This document shows positions 38,679-51,945 of a stretch of 64,000 nt of DNA, piece by piece. Under the pieces are notes generated by a model. That model had not been told where the DNA came from and did no database searches. It was given only the letters and a program-made list of their open reading frames with translations. The stretch is from Altererythrobacter sp. Root672 (GTDB taxonomy: Bacteria > Pseudomonadota > Alphaproteobacteria > Sphingomonadales > Sphingomonadaceae), in NCBI RefSeq assembly GCF_001427865.1, contig NZ_LMHH01000001.1:992001-1056000 (forward strand), in the 5' to 3' direction. A program made the position numbers and the translations under genes. Position 1 is the first letter of the stretch; each line of letters opens with the position of its first letter.

Positions 38679-39317
38679 TCAACCGGCGATGTGCTGCCTT
38701 ACCAGGTTCGCCATCGCGGCTGACTCATCGTCACCCTTGCCTAACAGTCCGGCAACCACGCCAAGCTTATCGGCCTCTGCGCGGTTTTGGCTGGTCTTCC
38801 ACTTGCCTTCGATCCGCGAAATCGGGATTTCGACCCCGACGATGGCGCCAACCATCTTGTCGATGAAATCGGCGGGTGCATCCTCAAGCGCCCAGGGCAC
38901 GTCCTGTCCGGTTTCTTGAAGCTCGGTCAATTGCCCAAGATGCTCGTAGAGCCACTCCCGCTCCTCAATGAAGCGAGGGCGCCCGTGGACCGTAACCACC
39001 GTGTAGTTCCAAGTCGGCACCGCTTTGCCGTGCTCGCGCTTGCTGGGATACCACGAAGGCGTGATGTAGGTCTGCGGACCGCGAAAGGTCACCACGCCGG
39101 GCGGCGTGCCTGCAACGCCTTTCCAGACCGGATTGGCGCGCGCGACGTGCCCGCGCAGGGTGCCGAATTCCCCGCTTCCGGTATCGAGCACGAAAGGCAG
39201 GTGATTGACGACAAGTTCATCCGCCCCAGCCTCGACCCATGTGCCGAGGGGGTGAGCGCGGATCAGCGCGTGAAGAACGTCGGGCCGGGTCTCTTCATGT
39301 ATCTTCGGAAGGTACAT
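38679..39317 (-). CDS. PaiB-like FMN-binding negative transcriptional regulator family protein
   Basis: The 212-residue split-barrel protein begins MYLPKIHEE and contains the conserved HPLGTWV, NHLPFVLD, GHVARANPVW, YITPSWYP and PTWNYTVVTVHG segments of the PaiB family. Some members bind FMN or haem; PaiB in Bacillus is described as a negative regulator of sporulation and proteases. The role here is unknown. ATG 39317 is used because similarity starts there, shortly after greA. Confidence 0.88.
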   Translation of the reverse strand: MYLPKIHEETRPDVLHALIRAHPLGTWVEAGADELVVNHLPFVLDTGSGEFGTLRGHVARANPVWKGVAGTPPGVVTFRGPQTYITPSWYPSKREHGKAVPTWNYTVVTVHGRPRFIEEREWLYEHLGQLTELQETGQDVPWALEDAPADFIDKMVGAIVGVEIPISRIEGKWKTSQNRAEADKLGVVAGLLGKGDDESAAMANLVRQHIAG

Positions 39318-39339
39318 GCGCGCTCCAGCCCGCGTGAAC

Positions 39340-39807
39340 TCAGACGAACTCGATCTTTTCGACCATGTAGAAGCGGTCACCCGAAGGCACCGTCACTTCG
39401 ATGTCGTCACCGACCTGCTTGCCGATCAGCGCGCGGCCGAGCGGAGAATCGTACGAAATACGACCCTGGCGCACGTCGGCTTCGGTCTGGCCCACGATCT
39501 GGTAGCGCTGCGGCTTGTCGTCGTCGTCGAGGACGGTAACGGTCGCGCCGAACACAATCCGGTCACCCGAAAGGGTCGATGGATCGATGATTTGTGCGCG
39601 CGAAACGCGATCCTCGATCTCGGCGATCTGCGCCTCGACCTGGCCTTGGCGTTCCTTGGCGGCGTGATACTCGGCGTTTTCCGAAAGGTCGCCGTGCGCG
39701 CGGGCTTCCTCGATCGCATCGACGATCTTCGGCCGTTCCTGCCGCAAAACCTGGAGGTCGGCGGTCAGCTTTTCATAGCCTTCCGCCAGCATCGGCACTC
39801 TTTCCAT
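39340..39807 (-). CDS. greA: Transcription elongation factor GreA
   Basis: GreA rescues backtracked RNA polymerase by stimulating transcript cleavage. The 155-residue protein has an N-terminal coiled coil with the acidic tip ([16 protein letters not shown]) and a C-terminal FKBP-like domain with [10 protein letters not shown] and GDDIEV. ATG 39807 gives the standard MERVPML start; the longer frame to 39933 would run into carB's end. It lies 91 bases after carB, an arrangement common in alphaproteobacteria. Confidence 0.95.
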   Translation of the reverse strand: MERVPMLAEGYEKLTADLQVLRQERPKIVDAIEEARAHGDLSENAEYHAAKERQGQVEAQIAEIEDRVSRAQIIDPSTLSGDRIVFGATVTVLDDDDKPQRYQIVGQTEADVRQGRISYDSPLGRALIGKQVGDDIEVTVPSGDRFYMVEKIEFV

Positions 39808-39898
39808 GGTCTTCCCTGTCCGTCCAATTTGTCCCGTCAAAGGAACCCTGCCCCGCACCGTCGGCGGTTCGGCAGCGTTCAAATGTTGGGAAAACGTG

Positions 39899-42800
39899 TC
39901 AGCTATAATAGTCTTGGAGTGAGCGTACTTCAAGATCGCTGACCCTAACCGACGTGATGGCCTGGGCCACCGCGGCGGAAGCGGCTGCGGTTGTGTAGTA
40001 TGGAACCTTCGCTCCGAGCGCTGAAGCGCGGATCGAATGGCTGTCCTTGTGGCTCTGCCAGCCCTCGGTGGTATTGAAGATCAAAGCGATACCGCCATCG
40101 ATGATCTTGTCGACGATATGCGGGCGTCCCTCGGCCACTTTGTTGACGCGAGTGACCGGCACTCCCGCTTCTGCCAGGTACTGGGCGGTGCCGCCGGTGG
40201 CGACGATGTCGAAGCCCTTCTCGACCAGCTGCTTTATCGGACCAAGGATGTGCGGCTTGTCGCTGTCTTTGACCGAGACGAACAGTGTTCCGGACTCGGG
40301 CAACCAGGTGCCTTCGCCGAGCTGCGACTTGATGTAAGCGGTCGGAAAATCCCGATCGATTCCCATGACTTCGCCGGTAGACTTCATCTCCGGCGAGAGG
40401 ACCGGATCGGAGCCGGGGAAGCGCGCAAACGGGAACACCGCTTCCTTCACGGTCATGTAGTCGATCCGCCAGTCGATCGGCGGCAGGTCGGCAAGCTTTT
40501 CGCCCGCCATGACGCGCGAGGCCAGCTTGGCGATGGGCACGCCGATCGCCTTGGCGACGAACGGCACGGTGCGGCTCGCGCGCGGGTTCACCTCGATCAG
40601 ATAGACCACGCCGTCCTTTACCGCGAACTGGACGTTCATCAGGCCTATGACGCCCAGCGCAAGCGCCAGCGCTTCGGCCTGGCGTTCCATCTCGTCGACG
40701 ATCTCGTTCGACAAGCTGTAAGGCGGCAAGGTCGCGGCGCTGTCGCCCGAGTGGACGCCAGCTTCCTCGATGTGTTGCATGACACCGGCGACGACGACCT
40801 TCTCGCCATCGCACAGCGCGTCGACGTCGCATTCGATCGCGTCGCGCAAGTACTGGTCGATCAGGACTGGGCTATCCCCCGAGACGTTCACCGCCGTGGC
40901 GATGTAGGAATCGAGTTGAGCCTCGGAATCGACGATCTCCATCGCTCGCCCGCCGAGTACGTAGCTCGGGCGCAGTAGCACGGGATATCCGATCCGAGCG
41001 GCCACTGCTGCCGCTTCGTCGCGGCTCCGCGCGATACCGTTCATCGGTTGCTTGAGGCCGAGCTTGTCGACGAGCTGCGCGAAACGCTCGCGGTCCTCAG
41101 CCAGGTCGATCGCGTCAGGCGAGGTGCCGAGGATCGGGATGCCTGCGGCCTCCAGCGTATCAGCCAGCTTGAGCGGGGTCTGCCCGCCGAACTGCACGAT
41201 CACGCCGACCAGTTCGCCCTTCGACTGCTCGACCCGCAGGATCTCCAGCACGTCTTCAGCCGTCAGCGGCTCGAAGTAGAGACGGTCCGAGGTGTCGTAG
41301 TCGGTTGAGACCGTCTCCGGGTTGCAGTTGATCATGATCGTCTCGAACCCGGCCTCGCTCAGCGCGAAGCAGGCGTGGACGCAGCAATAGTCGAACTCGA
41401 TCCCCTGCCCGATGCGGTTCGGACCGCCGCCGAGGATGACGATCTTGCGCCGGTCGCTGGGATCAGCCTCGTCTTCCGCCTCGCCGAAGCTCGGGGCCTC
41501 GTAAGTCGAGTACATGTAGGGTGTGATCGCCTCGAACTCGGCCGCGCAGCTGTCGATGCGCTTGAACACCGGCAACACGCCGAGCCTGTGCCGAAGCGCG
41601 CGCACTTCGTCCTCGCTGGTAGCGCCGGCCATGGCAACGAGTGCGTCGTGCAGGAGGCCGGAGCGCCGTGCCTGAGTCTCGGCCAATCCACCGGCGACGC
41701 CAACCGAACGAACGGCCAGCGTGGCAAGGCGCTTGTCGGAGAAGCCCATGGCCTTGAGGCGGCGCAGGCCGTCTGCGTCGTTTGGCAGGCCTTCGCGGCT
41801 GATGATCGCCTCTTCAGCGATGATCTCGCAGATATGGCGCAGGAACCACGGATCGTAGTGCGTGATCGCCTGGATTTCCTCGACGGTGAAGCCCTCGCGG
41901 AAAGCTTGGCCTACCCGAAGCAGCCGGTCCGGCGTCTGCTGAGCTAGCGCCGCGACGATTTCCTCGCGGCCGGCGCCTTCGAGCTCGAGCACGCGGTTGA
42001 AACCATCCAGTCCGGTTTCAAGGCCGCGGAGCGCCTTCTGGAGGCTCTCCTTGAAGTTGCGGCCGATCGCCATGACTTCGCCGACCGACTTCATCGCCGT
42101 CGAAAGCTCGGCCTTGGCGCCCTTGAACTTCTCGAAGGCGAAACGGGGGATCTTGGTCACGACGTAGTCGATCGTCGGCTCAAAGGCCGCCGGGGTCGCG
42201 CCGGTGATCTCGTTGGTGATCTCGTCGAGAGTGTAGCCGACCGCCAGCTTGGCGGCGACGCGCGCGATCGGGAAGCCGGTGGCCTTCGAAGCGAGCGCTG
42301 ATGACCGCGATACGCGCGGGTTCATCTCGATCACGATCAGGCGGCCATCCTTCGGATTGACTGCGAACTGTACGTTCGAACCGCCTGTTTCGACGCCGAT
42401 TTCCCGCAGCACGGCAAGGCTCGCGCTGCGCATGATCTGGTATTCTTTGTCGGTCAGCGTCAGCGCCGGCGCTACAGTGATCGAGTCGCCGGTGTGGACG
42501 CCCATCGGATCGACGTTCTCGATCGAACAGATGATGATGGCGTTGTCGTGCCGGTCGCGCACGACTTCCATCTCGTATTCTTTCCACCCGAGCAGCGATT
42601 CTTCGATCAGCACTTCGGTGGTCGGGCTCGCGTCGAGGCCAGAGCGGACGATCGCTTCAAACTCGGAACGATTGTAAGCGACACCGCCGCCGGTGCCGCC
42701 AAGCGTGAAACTCGGACGGATGATCGAAGGCAGCCCAGTGCGTTCGAGCACCGCGAACGCCTCGTCGACGGTGTTCGCCACGCCTGAGCGAGCGCTTTCG

Positions 42801-43222
42801 AGCCCGATCTTGTCCATCGCCTCGCGGAAGCGCTGGCGGTTCTCGGCCTTGTCGATCGCGTCGGCATTGGCGCCGATCATGGTCACACCGAATTTGTCGA
42901 GCGTGCCATCGTTGTAGAGCGCCAGCGCGCAGTTGAGCGCGGTCTGTCCACCCATCGTCGGCAGCAGCGCGTCGGGGCGCTCCTTCTCGATGATCTTGGC
43001 GACGATCTCGGGCGTGATCGGCTCGACATACGTCGCGTCGGCGAATTCCGGATCGGTCATGATCGTCGCCGGGTTGGAGTTGACGAGGACCACGCGGTAG
43101 CCCTCCTCCTTCAACGCCTTGATCGCCTGGGTGCCGGAGTAGTCGAACTCGCAGGCCTGGCCGATAATGATCGGGCCAGCGCCGATGACGAGGATCGAGG
43201 AGATGTCGGTGCGTTTGGGCAT
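39899..43222 (-). CDS. carB: Carbamoyl-phosphate synthase large subunit
   Basis: CarB makes carbamoyl phosphate from bicarbonate, ammonia (from CarA) and two ATP for arginine and pyrimidine synthesis. The 1107-residue protein shows the duplicated ATP-grasp halves, each with a GAGPIIIGQ or [10 protein letters not shown]-type loop at its start. The C-terminal MGS-like allosteric domain ([18 protein letters not shown]) binds regulators. It follows carA on the minus strand after a 58-base gap. Confidence 0.97.
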   Translation of the reverse strand: MPKRTDISSILVIGAGPIIIGQACEFDYSGTQAIKALKEEGYRVVLVNSNPATIMTDPEFADATYVEPITPEIVAKIIEKERPDALLPTMGGQTALNCALALYNDGTLDKFGVTMIGANADAIDKAENRQRFREAMDKIGLESARSGVANTVDEAFAVLERTGLPSIIRPSFTLGGTGGGVAYNRSEFEAIVRSGLDASPTTEVLIEESLLGWKEYEMEVVRDRHDNAIIICSIENVDPMGVHTGDSITVAPALTLTDKEYQIMRSASLAVLREIGVETGGSNVQFAVNPKDGRLIVIEMNPRVSRSSALASKATGFPIARVAAKLAVGYTLDEITNEITGATPAAFEPTIDYVVTKIPRFAFEKFKGAKAELSTAMKSVGEVMAIGRNFKESLQKALRGLETGLDGFNRVLELEGAGREEIVAALAQQTPDRLLRVGQAFREGFTVEEIQAITHYDPWFLRHICEIIAEEAIISREGLPNDADGLRRLKAMGFSDKRLATLAVRSVGVAGGLAETQARRSGLLHDALVAMAGATSEDEVRALRHRLGVLPVFKRIDSCAAEFEAITPYMYSTYEAPSFGEAEDEADPSDRRKIVILGGGPNRIGQGIEFDYCCVHACFALSEAGFETIMINCNPETVSTDYDTSDRLYFEPLTAEDVLEILRVEQSKGELVGVIVQFGGQTPLKLADTLEAAGIPILGTSPDAIDLAEDRERFAQLVDKLGLKQPMNGIARSRDEAAAVAARIGYPVLLRPSYVLGGRAMEIVDSEAQLDSYIATAVNVSGDSPVLIDQYLRDAIECDVDALCDGEKVVVAGVMQHIEEAGVHSGDSAATLPPYSLSNEIVDEMERQAEALALALGVIGLMNVQFAVKDGVVYLIEVNPRASRTVPFVAKAIGVPIAKLASRVMAGEKLADLPPIDWRIDYMTVKEAVFPFARFPGSDPVLSPEMKSTGEVMGIDRDFPTAYIKSQLGEGTWLPESGTLFVSVKDSDKPHILGPIKQLVEKGFDIVATGGTAQYLAEAGVPVTRVNKVAEGRPHIVDKIIDGGIALIFNTTEGWQSHKDSHSIRASALGAKVPYYTTAAASAAVAQAITSVRVSDLEVRSLQDYYS

Positions 43223-43280
43223 TAGGGCTGCTTCGATCCAATCTTGGGGGTTTTAGGGGCAGAGTTTCCGACGTTCGCCA

Positions 43281-44453
43281 TCATGCTTGCCTCTCCAACA
43301 TCCCCACGAACTTTTCGAACAAGTAGAAGCTGTCGTGCGGCCCCGGGCTTGCCTCGGGGTGATACTGCACCCCGAACGCCTTCTTACCCTTGATCGAAAT
43401 GCCGCAGTTGGAGCCGTCGAAGAGGGAGACGTGGGTTTCCTCCACATTCGCCGGCAGCGATTGGTTATCGACCGCGAAGCCGTGGTTCATGCTGGTAATC
43501 TCGACCACGCCATCCGCGATCCGCTTGACCGGATGGTTCGCGCCGCGGTGGCCCTGGTGCATCTTGCTGGTCGAGGCCCCCGCCGCGATGCCGAGCATCT
43601 GATGGCCGAGGCAAATGCCGAAGATCGGCATGTCCTGGTCGAGCAGCCCGCGGATCGTCGGCACGGCGTATTCGCCGGTCGCCGCCGGGTCGCCTGGGCC
43701 GTTCGAGAGGAACACGCCGTCAGGCTTGAGCTCGAGAATGCTTGCGAGCGCGGTTTCAGCCGGCACCACAGTCACTCTCGCTCCCGCCTTCACAAGGTTG
43801 CGGAAGATGTTGTCTTTGGAACCGTAGTCGATGGCTACGACGTGAGGCTGGCCCTCATCGGCCGCGGCACCGTAGCCCTTACCCAGCTCCCACGATCCGC
43901 CTTCCCAACCTTGGCTGATTTCCCGGCTGACGATCTTGGCGAGGTCCATGCCCTCGAGGCCCGGCCACTCCTGCGCACGCTTGATGAGCGCGGGAATGTC
44001 AAATTTCCCGTTCGGATCATTGGCGATTACCGCGTTGGGAGCGCCGTTCAGGCGAATACGGCGAGTGAGCGCACGGGTATCGACCCCCGAAAGGCCAATC
44101 TTGCCGTGGTCGGCCATCCATTCGACGAACTCGCGCTCGGCGCGGAAGTTCGAGTGGCGGGTGACCTCTTCGCGCACCACACACCCGACCGCACCTTCGA
44201 CCACCGATTCGATGTCCTCGGGGTTGGCGCCGACATTGCCGATATGCGGGAAAGTGAACGTGACGATCTGTGCCGCGTAGGAGGGATCGGTCATCACCTC
44301 CTGGTACCCGGTCATCGCAGTATTGAAGCAGACTTCGCCAACCGCGATTCCGGTGGCGCCGAAGCCTTTGCCCCAGATCACCGTTCCATCGGCGAGGACA
44401 AGGACTCCAGTCGCGCCTTTCGGTTGCGCATGCGAAGGGGCGGACTGGGCCAT
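43281..44453 (-). CDS. carA: Carbamoyl-phosphate synthase small (glutaminase) subunit
   Basis: CarA hydrolyses glutamine and channels ammonia to CarB. The 390-residue protein has the N-terminal CPSase domain and a class I amidotransferase domain with the nucleophile Cys in GICLGHQ (near residue 272) and His-Glu in YHPEASPGP near the end. ATG 44453 gives an N terminus of usual length. It diverges from yqeY across 144 bases; no attenuator or PyrR-like element was evident to me. Confidence 0.97.
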   Translation of the reverse strand: MAQSAPSHAQPKGATGVLVLADGTVIWGKGFGATGIAVGEVCFNTAMTGYQEVMTDPSYAAQIVTFTFPHIGNVGANPEDIESVVEGAVGCVVREEVTRHSNFRAEREFVEWMADHGKIGLSGVDTRALTRRIRLNGAPNAVIANDPNGKFDIPALIKRAQEWPGLEGMDLAKIVSREISQGWEGGSWELGKGYGAAADEGQPHVVAIDYGSKDNIFRNLVKAGARVTVVPAETALASILELKPDGVFLSNGPGDPAATGEYAVPTIRGLLDQDMPIFGICLGHQMLGIAAGASTSKMHQGHRGANHPVKRIADGVVEITSMNHGFAVDNQSLPANVEETHVSLFDGSNCGISIKGKKAFGVQYHPEASPGPHDSFYLFEKFVGMLERQA

Positions 44454-44597
44454 GGGCTCTCCGAGTTCAGTTTGTTCCGGCAGTAAGTGCTAAGTCGTGG
44501 CCGCTAGACCCCACCCCCCTCCGCGTCAACCTGTGCAGAGACGAAATATGTCGCTAATCGGCCCTGACATTGTTTCTTGCACTGGAAAGACCCGATC

Positions 44598-45050
44598 ATG
44601 CTCCGCGACGATCTCAAGCAGGCCCAGATTTCGGCAATGAAGGCCGGCGAGAAGGACCGCCTCGCTGCTGTCCGCCTGATCCTGGCCAAGATCAAGGACC
44701 GCGACATCGAACAGCGTACGGCCGCCAAGCCGATGGAAGATGACGCTCTTGTGATCGACACCCTCCAGAAGATGGCCAAACAACGGCGCGAATCGATTCA
44801 GATGTTCGAGCAGGGCGGCCGCGAGGAACTCGCCGCCATCGAACGGGGCGAACTGGTGGTAATCGAGGAGTTCCTGCCCAAGCAGATGGACGAAGCGGAG
44901 ACCAAGGCCGCGATCGAGGCGATCAAGGCCGAGCTCGGCGCCACGGGCATGAAGGACATGGGCGGCGTCATGGCCGAGCTGAAGGCGCGGCATGGCACGG
45001 TGCTGGACATGGGCCGGGCGAGTGGTTGGGTGAAAGAGAGCCTGTCCTAA
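44598..45050 (+). CDS. GatB/YqeY domain protein
   Basis: The 150-residue protein belongs to the YqeY family, related to the tail domain of GatB that binds tRNA. Typical features are MLRDDLKQAQISAMKAGEKDRL, the EEFLPKQMDE centre, and DMGGVMAELKARHG. ATG 44598 has GGAAAGA upstream. It sits before dnaG and rpoD, a conserved alphaproteobacterial order. The biochemical role is not established. Confidence 0.9.
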   Translation: MLRDDLKQAQISAMKAGEKDRLAAVRLILAKIKDRDIEQRTAAKPMEDDALVIDTLQKMAKQRRESIQMFEQGGREELAAIERGELVVIEEFLPKQMDEAETKAAIEAIKAELGATGMKDMGGVMAELKARHGTVLDMGRASGWVKESLS

Positions 45051-45124
45051 TCCCCCGAATCCACAGGCAGCGTCGGGAGCGCCCGCTGGCGAGAATCGCC
45101 TGTCGGGCGTAGGCTGTAGGTCTC

Positions 45125-47017
45125 ATGGCGCTCTCACCCCAATGGCTCGACGAACTGCGGTCGCGCGTCACGCTGTCCAGCGTGGTCATGCGCACGACCA
45201 AATTGCAGAAGGCCGGGCGCGAGTGGAAAGCCTGCTGCCCGTTCCATAACGAGAAGTCGCCGAGCTTCACCGTCAGCGACGAGAAGGGCTTCTACCACTG
45301 CTTCGGCTGCGGGGCGCACGGTGATGTGATCCGCTGGATGACCGACCAGCGCGGCCTGTCGTTCATGGACGCGGTCAAGGAACTGGCCTCCGGCGCCGGG
45401 ATGGAAGTCCCCCGCCTCGACCCGCGCGAGGCGCAGCGGGCCGAAGAGCGCGCCGGTCTACATGACGTCATGGCGGCAGCGCAGGAATGGTTCGTACAGA
45501 ACCTGAGCGCTCCCGTCGGGGCCAAGGCGCGGGAATATCTGAAAACGCGCGGCTTCAATGAGCGGACGATCGAACGCTTCGGCTTCGGCTATGCGCCCGA
45601 CAGCCGGACGGCGATGAAGCAGGCCCTGTCGCAATTCGACGATGCCATGCTGATCGAAGCGGGCCTGCGCATCCTGGTCGACGACAAGGATCCCTACGAC
45701 CGGTTCCGAGACCGCCTGATGCTGCCGATCCAGGATGCTCGCGGGCGGGTTATCGCGTTCGGCGGGCGCATTCTCGACAAGGAGAAGAAGGACGCTCCGA
45801 AGTACCTGAACTCTCCCGATACGCCGCTCTTCGACAAGGGGCGCACGCTCTACAACCTGAACCGCGCCGGCCCCGCCTCGCGCCAATCGAGCCGGATCGT
45901 GGTGGTCGAAGGCTACATGGACGTGATCGCCCTCGCCGCCGCCGGGATCGAGGATGCCGTTGCGCCGATGGGTACCGCACTGACCGAGCAGCAGATCGAA
46001 CTGCTCTGGCGCCTGGAGGAAAAGCCGGTGCTGTGTTTCGACGGCGACGCCGCCGGCAAGCGCGCGGCGATGCGAGCGGCCACGCGCGCCCTTCCGATGC
46101 TGCGCCCCGGTCATTCGTTGCAGTTCGTCGGCTTGCCGGGCGGCATGGACCCAGACGACCTGCTGAAAGCCAAGGGCCGCGCCGCAATGGACAGCCTGCT
46201 CGCCGAACCCACCGGCCTGCTCGACACGTTGTGGGCGCATGAACGCGATGCCAGTCCCCTCACCTCGCCCGAGGACAAGGCCGGCCTTAAGGCACGGTTG
46301 ATCGAGCATACCGAAGCGATCCAGGACACCGACATCCGGTCGCTCTATCGGAGAGACCTGATGGACCGGTTCTCCGCTTTCGCTTTTCCGCGCCGCGAGC
46401 CGGCCAAGCGCGAATATGGAAACCGCAACAAGCCCTTCGGCCGGAACCCTGCCATACCTTCGCGTGAAGGCGCATCCGAGGAACTTCGCCGCACGGCCAA
46501 GTCCAATCGACGAGACACCTTGGCCCAGGCCGTCGTCGCAGGCCTTGTCCGCCATCCAGACCAGATTGCCCGCCATGCCGAGGCCCTTCTCGGCCTCTCG
46601 TCACATGAGCCGAAGCTAGCCGGCGCGATCGAGACGCTGATCGAACTGTCGGACACGCTTGAAGCCGGGCGCAGCCGCACTATATCCGCCTCCGGCATCC
46701 AGACGCCGCCGCCGGACGCACCTTACTCCTTCCTCGTGGAAGGCACCGATCCGCAGGCCGCGCGCGAGGAACTCGCCGAAGCTGTTGCACTGCTGGTGGA
46801 GAAGCCGGCGCTAGAAGCTGCGATCGCCGCAGCGACGGCCCGATTCGATGCCGATCCGGAAGGTGCCTTTGCCGAGCAGCAGCGGCTACGTGAACGAAAG
46901 CTGGAAATCGAATCGCGACTCGGGCACATGGCCCGGAAACGCGCCGCCGCAGCGGCGTTACAGGATCAGGCGTCAGGAACGGATTCGACCGGGCCGGACG
47001 AGAAAGAAATGGGTTGA
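45125..47017 (+). CDS. dnaG: DNA primase
   Basis: DnaG synthesises RNA primers at the replication fork. The 630-residue protein begins with the CHC2 zinc ribbon (Cys38, His41, Cys59, Cys62), then the RNA polymerase domain with a TOPRIM core (VVVEGYMDV and [11 protein letters not shown]). The C-terminal helicase-interaction region is longer and Glu/Ala-rich. The stop overlaps the possible upstream TTG of rpoD; together with rpoD it resembles the macromolecular synthesis operon. Confidence 0.96.
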   Translation: MALSPQWLDELRSRVTLSSVVMRTTKLQKAGREWKACCPFHNEKSPSFTVSDEKGFYHCFGCGAHGDVIRWMTDQRGLSFMDAVKELASGAGMEVPRLDPREAQRAEERAGLHDVMAAAQEWFVQNLSAPVGAKAREYLKTRGFNERTIERFGFGYAPDSRTAMKQALSQFDDAMLIEAGLRILVDDKDPYDRFRDRLMLPIQDARGRVIAFGGRILDKEKKDAPKYLNSPDTPLFDKGRTLYNLNRAGPASRQSSRIVVVEGYMDVIALAAAGIEDAVAPMGTALTEQQIELLWRLEEKPVLCFDGDAAGKRAAMRAATRALPMLRPGHSLQFVGLPGGMDPDDLLKAKGRAAMDSLLAEPTGLLDTLWAHERDASPLTSPEDKAGLKARLIEHTEAIQDTDIRSLYRRDLMDRFSAFAFPRREPAKREYGNRNKPFGRNPAIPSREGASEELRRTAKSNRRDTLAQAVVAGLVRHPDQIARHAEALLGLSSHEPKLAGAIETLIELSDTLEAGRSRTISASGIQTPPPDAPYSFLVEGTDPQAAREELAEAVALLVEKPALEAAIAAATARFDADPEGAFAEQQRLRERKLEIESRLGHMARKRAAAAALQDQASGTDSTGPDEKEMG

Positions 47018-47028
47018 AGCTGGAAACT

Positions 47029-49050
<2,022 letters not shown>

Positions 49051-49056
49051 GATCGA

Positions 49057-49083
49057 AAGCCCCGCTTCGGCGGGGTTTTCTTT
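49057..49083 (+). terminator. Rho-independent terminator of rpoD
   Basis: CCCCGC (49060-49065) and GCGGGG (49070-49075) form a hairpin around the stable loop TTCG, followed by TTTTCTTTT, ten bases after the rpoD stop. Confidence 0.92.
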
Positions 49084-49102
49084 TGGGGGCGACGTGGCGG
49101 GT

Positions 49103-49522
49103 TCAGTTGGTCAGGCGCTTGCCCATGCTGACGCGCTCTTCCATCTCGTAGCCATGGCGGCGGTAAAAGGCCGTCACGGCCTCGTTCCCTGCCCTCACCT
49201 GCAGATTGATCTTGCCGCAGCCGAGGTCCGCCAGGCGGCGCTCTGCCTCTCCGAGCATTTGAGATCCGACCCCCTGACGCTGCTGCGAAGGTTTGACGGC
49301 GACTGAATAGAGCCACCCGCGGTGGCCGTCGTAGCCTGCCATGACGGTGCCGATTACCGTATCGCCGATTGTCGCAACCAGGAGCAGCTCTGGCTGCACA
49401 GCGAGCTTCTCTGGAAGCGCCCGCTCCGCCCGGTTCCACGGCGGATCGTTGGGGAACACTTCTTCCCACAATTCTCGCACTCCGTCGAACTGCTCACTGC
49501 GATATTGGGCGATCTGAAGCAC
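49103..49522 (-). CDS. GNAT family N-acetyltransferase
   Basis: The 139-residue protein has the GNAT fold, with the acetyl-CoA pyrophosphate loop QRQGVGS (residues about 80-86) and a C-terminal VTAFYRRHGYE segment. The start is GTG 49522 with GAGGG six bases upstream. The substrate is unknown. It is convergent with rpoD, separated by the terminator. Confidence 0.88.
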   Translation of the reverse strand: MLQIAQYRSEQFDGVRELWEEVFPNDPPWNRAERALPEKLAVQPELLLVATIGDTVIGTVMAGYDGHRGWLYSVAVKPSQQRQGVGSQMLGEAERRLADLGCGKINLQVRAGNEAVTAFYRRHGYEMEERVSMGKRLTN

Positions 49523-49591
49523 TGGAATCCCTCGGTAAAAAATTTGTCAGGGGTGGGAACCGTTCCCAGAAACGGCCGTTGAATGTCTCAC

Positions 49592-49691
49592 CAGTTGATG
49601 TGAAATCAACTGATGATGATGAAGCTCCTTCATTAAGTTGAAGAAGCCATCAGGAGCCCCGACGCCGGCAAGGCGCCGGGGCTTTGATTTT
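49592..49691 (+). ncRNA. Candidate small RNA with three hairpins and a rho-independent end
   Basis: The gap 49523-49690 holds no gene. On the plus strand it contains CAGTTGAT/ATCAACTG (49592-49612), CTTCA/TGAAG (49628-49643), and a strong GC hairpin 49655-49683 (AGCCCCG-CGCC stem, one mismatch, loop GGCAA) followed by TTTGATTTT. CTCCTT lies just ahead of and partly in the second hairpin. No plus-strand gene precedes it, so this terminator would end a separate transcript. Its 5' end is unknown. Confidence 0.45.
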
Positions 49692-50098
49692 CAGGCCGCA
49701 GGAATCCAGACCGCGCCCTTGATGAAACGGATCAGCCCGGACGGGGCGAGTTGATAGAGAATCAGGAATTCGACATCGACCGAGACTCCGGCCGGGACGG
49801 GGGTCATCCCGGAATAACCCTTCTCCGCCAACAGCGCCGGCGAGAGGTCTTTCAGGCCAGTGAAGCGGATGACTACGTTCGAAACGAATCCGTCCTTGCC
49901 TGGATAGAACCCTTTGAAGATCACCTCTTCGCGGCAATACTCGTGGAAGAACGCGTAGAACTCACGGAACGCCTTCTTGCCCTCCACGCGGAAGCCGGCG
50001 TTCTCCAGCGCGAAGTCGTCGGTGAAAAAGGTCTCCAGCGCTGAATAATCCCGCGCGTTGAAGGCCTTGATGTAGCGATGATAGTCGTCCTCGGTCAT
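49691..50098 (-). CDS. NTF2-like/SnoaL-type protein
   Basis: The 135-residue protein begins MTEDDYHRYIKAFNARDYSA, the characteristic first helix of the NTF2-like superfamily, and keeps the FFTDDFALEN and KKAFREFYAFFHEY segments. Such proteins are small ligand-binding or isomerase folds; no catalytic residue can be named. ATG 50098 is chosen over an in-frame start at 50179 that has no family similarity. Confidence 0.82.
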   Translation of the reverse strand: MTEDDYHRYIKAFNARDYSALETFFTDDFALENAGFRVEGKKAFREFYAFFHEYCREEVIFKGFYPGKDGFVSNVVIRFTGLKDLSPALLAEKGYSGMTPVPAGVSVDVEFLILYQLAPSGLIRFIKGAVWIPAA

Positions 50099-50181
50099 TC
50101 GCGAGTGACTATAGCAGCGCTGGATGGGGAGAAAGCGGATTTGCGGTGGAACGGCGGGCGGGCACGCACTATGTGCCACCC

Positions 50182-50625
50182 ATGAAAATCGCCCTCGCCT
50201 CCGATCACGCCGCTTTCGAACTGAAGGCGGAACTCGCAGCCTGGCTGGCCGAACAGGGCCACGAGGTAACCGACCTCGGTACCAACAGCGCGGATTCGGT
50301 CGACTATCCGGACTACGGATACAAACTCGCCGAACACGTCGCGGCCGGTAAATCGGAGCGTGGCATTGCCCTCTGCGGCAGCGGTATCGGCATCTCGATT
50401 GCCGCCAACCGCCATCCTGCCATCCGTTGTGCGCTTGTCTCGGAGCCGGTCTCTGCCGGTTTCTCCCGCACCCATAATGACGCCAACGTGATCGCCCTCG
50501 GTGCTCGCCTGATCGGGATCGAGATGGCCAAGGCCTGCGTCACCGCCTTCCTCACCGCCCCCTTCGCCGGCGACCGCCATGTTCGGCGTGTCGAAAAACT
50601 CTCGCACTTGCCGCAGGACGCCTGA
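50182..50625 (+). CDS. rpiB: Ribose 5-phosphate isomerase B
   Basis: RpiB interconverts ribose 5-phosphate and ribulose 5-phosphate. The 147-residue protein has SDHAAFELK near the N terminus, the catalytic Cys in GIALCGSGIGISIAANR, and HNDANVIALG near residue 98. ATG 50182 is the standard start. It precedes glyA by three bases, the usual alphaproteobacterial pair. Confidence 0.95.
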   Translation: MKIALASDHAAFELKAELAAWLAEQGHEVTDLGTNSADSVDYPDYGYKLAEHVAAGKSERGIALCGSGIGISIAANRHPAIRCALVSEPVSAGFSRTHNDANVIALGARLIGIEMAKACVTAFLTAPFAGDRHVRRVEKLSHLPQDA

Positions 50626-50628
50626 TCT

Positions 50629-51942
50629 ATGAGTTCCGCTACCAACGCCGCCAATGCCGACCCGCTGTACCGGTTCTGGCATGACAGCCTTGAGCAAGCC
50701 GACCCCGAAGTCGCCGCAATCATCGGCCGCGAGCTCGGTCGCCAGCGCGATCGGATCGAGCTGATCGCGAGCGAGAACATCGCCAGCCCGGCAGTGCTCG
50801 AAGCAACCGGTTCGGTGTTCACGAACAAGTACGCCGAAGGCTATCCAGGCCGCCGCTACTACGGCGGTTGCGAATACGCGGACCAGGTCGAAACCCTCGC
50901 GATCGAGCGCGCCAAGGCGCTGTTTGGCTGTCAGTTCGCCAACGTGCAGCCCAACTCGGGCAGCCAGATGAACCAGGCGGTGTTCCTGGCGCTGCTGACG
51001 CCGGGCGACACCTTCATGGGTCTGGACCTTGCCGCGGGTGGCCATCTCACCCACGGTTCGCCGGTCAACATGAGCGGCAAGTGGTTCAACGCCGTGCCCT
51101 ACGGCGTCCGCCGTGAGGACCAGCGGCTCGACATGGACGAAGTTCGTCGCCTCGCTCACGAACACAAACCGAAGCTCATCATCGCCGGCGCGACCGCCTA
51201 TCCGCGCCATTGGGACTTCGCCGCTTTCCGCGAGATCGCCGACGAAGTGGGTGCCTACCTGCTGGTCGACATGTCGCACTTCTCCGGTCTCGTCGCCGGC
51301 GGTGCGCACCCCACGCCCTTCCCGCACGCGCATGTCGTGACCACGACCACGCACAAGAGCCTGCGCGGCCCGCGTTCTGGCGTCATCCTCACCAATGACG
51401 AGGCGCTGGCCAAGAAGTTCAATACCGCGGTGTTCCCGGGAATGCAGGGTGGACCGCTGGTCCATGTGATCGCGGCCAAGGCCGTCGCCTTTGGCGAAGC
51501 CCTGCGGCCTGAGTTCAAGATCTATGCCCGCTCGGTGGTGGAGAACGCCAAGGCACTCGCCGCGAGCCTCGAAGAGCATGGTCTGAACATCGTTTCCGGC
51601 GGCACCGACAACCACCTGATGCTGGTGGACCTCAGCCCCAAGGAAGTTACCGGCAAGGCTGCCGAAACCGGCCTCGACCGCGCATTCCTGACTTGCAACA
51701 AGAACGCCATCCCGTTCGATCCGCTGCCGCCGACGAAGACTTCGGGCGTTCGCCTGGGTACTCCGGCCGGCACGACCCGCGGCTTTGGTCCGGCGGAGTT
51801 CCGCAAGGTCGGCGCCCTGATCGCCGAAGTCCTTGAAGGTATGCGTCGGAATGGCGATGTAGGTGATGCGCAGGTGGAAGAAAGCGTCCGCCGCCGCGTG
51901 AACGAACTTTGTGAGGCATTCCCTGTCTATCCCGGGAGGTAA
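50629..51942 (+). CDS. glyA: Serine hydroxymethyltransferase
   Basis: GlyA transfers the serine hydroxymethyl group to tetrahydrofolate, giving glycine and one-carbon units. The 437-residue PLP enzyme carries the cofactor lysine at Lys243 in [21 protein letters not shown] (44-50) and [13 protein letters not shown] are typical. It is in an operon with rpiB upstream and the small membrane protein, nrdR and trmJ downstream. Confidence 0.97.
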   Translation: MSSATNAANADPLYRFWHDSLEQADPEVAAIIGRELGRQRDRIELIASENIASPAVLEATGSVFTNKYAEGYPGRRYYGGCEYADQVETLAIERAKALFGCQFANVQPNSGSQMNQAVFLALLTPGDTFMGLDLAAGGHLTHGSPVNMSGKWFNAVPYGVRREDQRLDMDEVRRLAHEHKPKLIIAGATAYPRHWDFAAFREIADEVGAYLLVDMSHFSGLVAGGAHPTPFPHAHVVTTTTHKSLRGPRSGVILTNDEALAKKFNTAVFPGMQGGPLVHVIAAKAVAFGEALRPEFKIYARSVVENAKALAASLEEHGLNIVSGGTDNHLMLVDLSPKEVTGKAAETGLDRAFLTCNKNAIPFDPLPPTKTSGVRLGTPAGTTRGFGPAEFRKVGALIAEVLEGMRRNGDVGDAQVEESVRRRVNELCEAFPVYPGR

Positions 51943-51945
51943 GTA

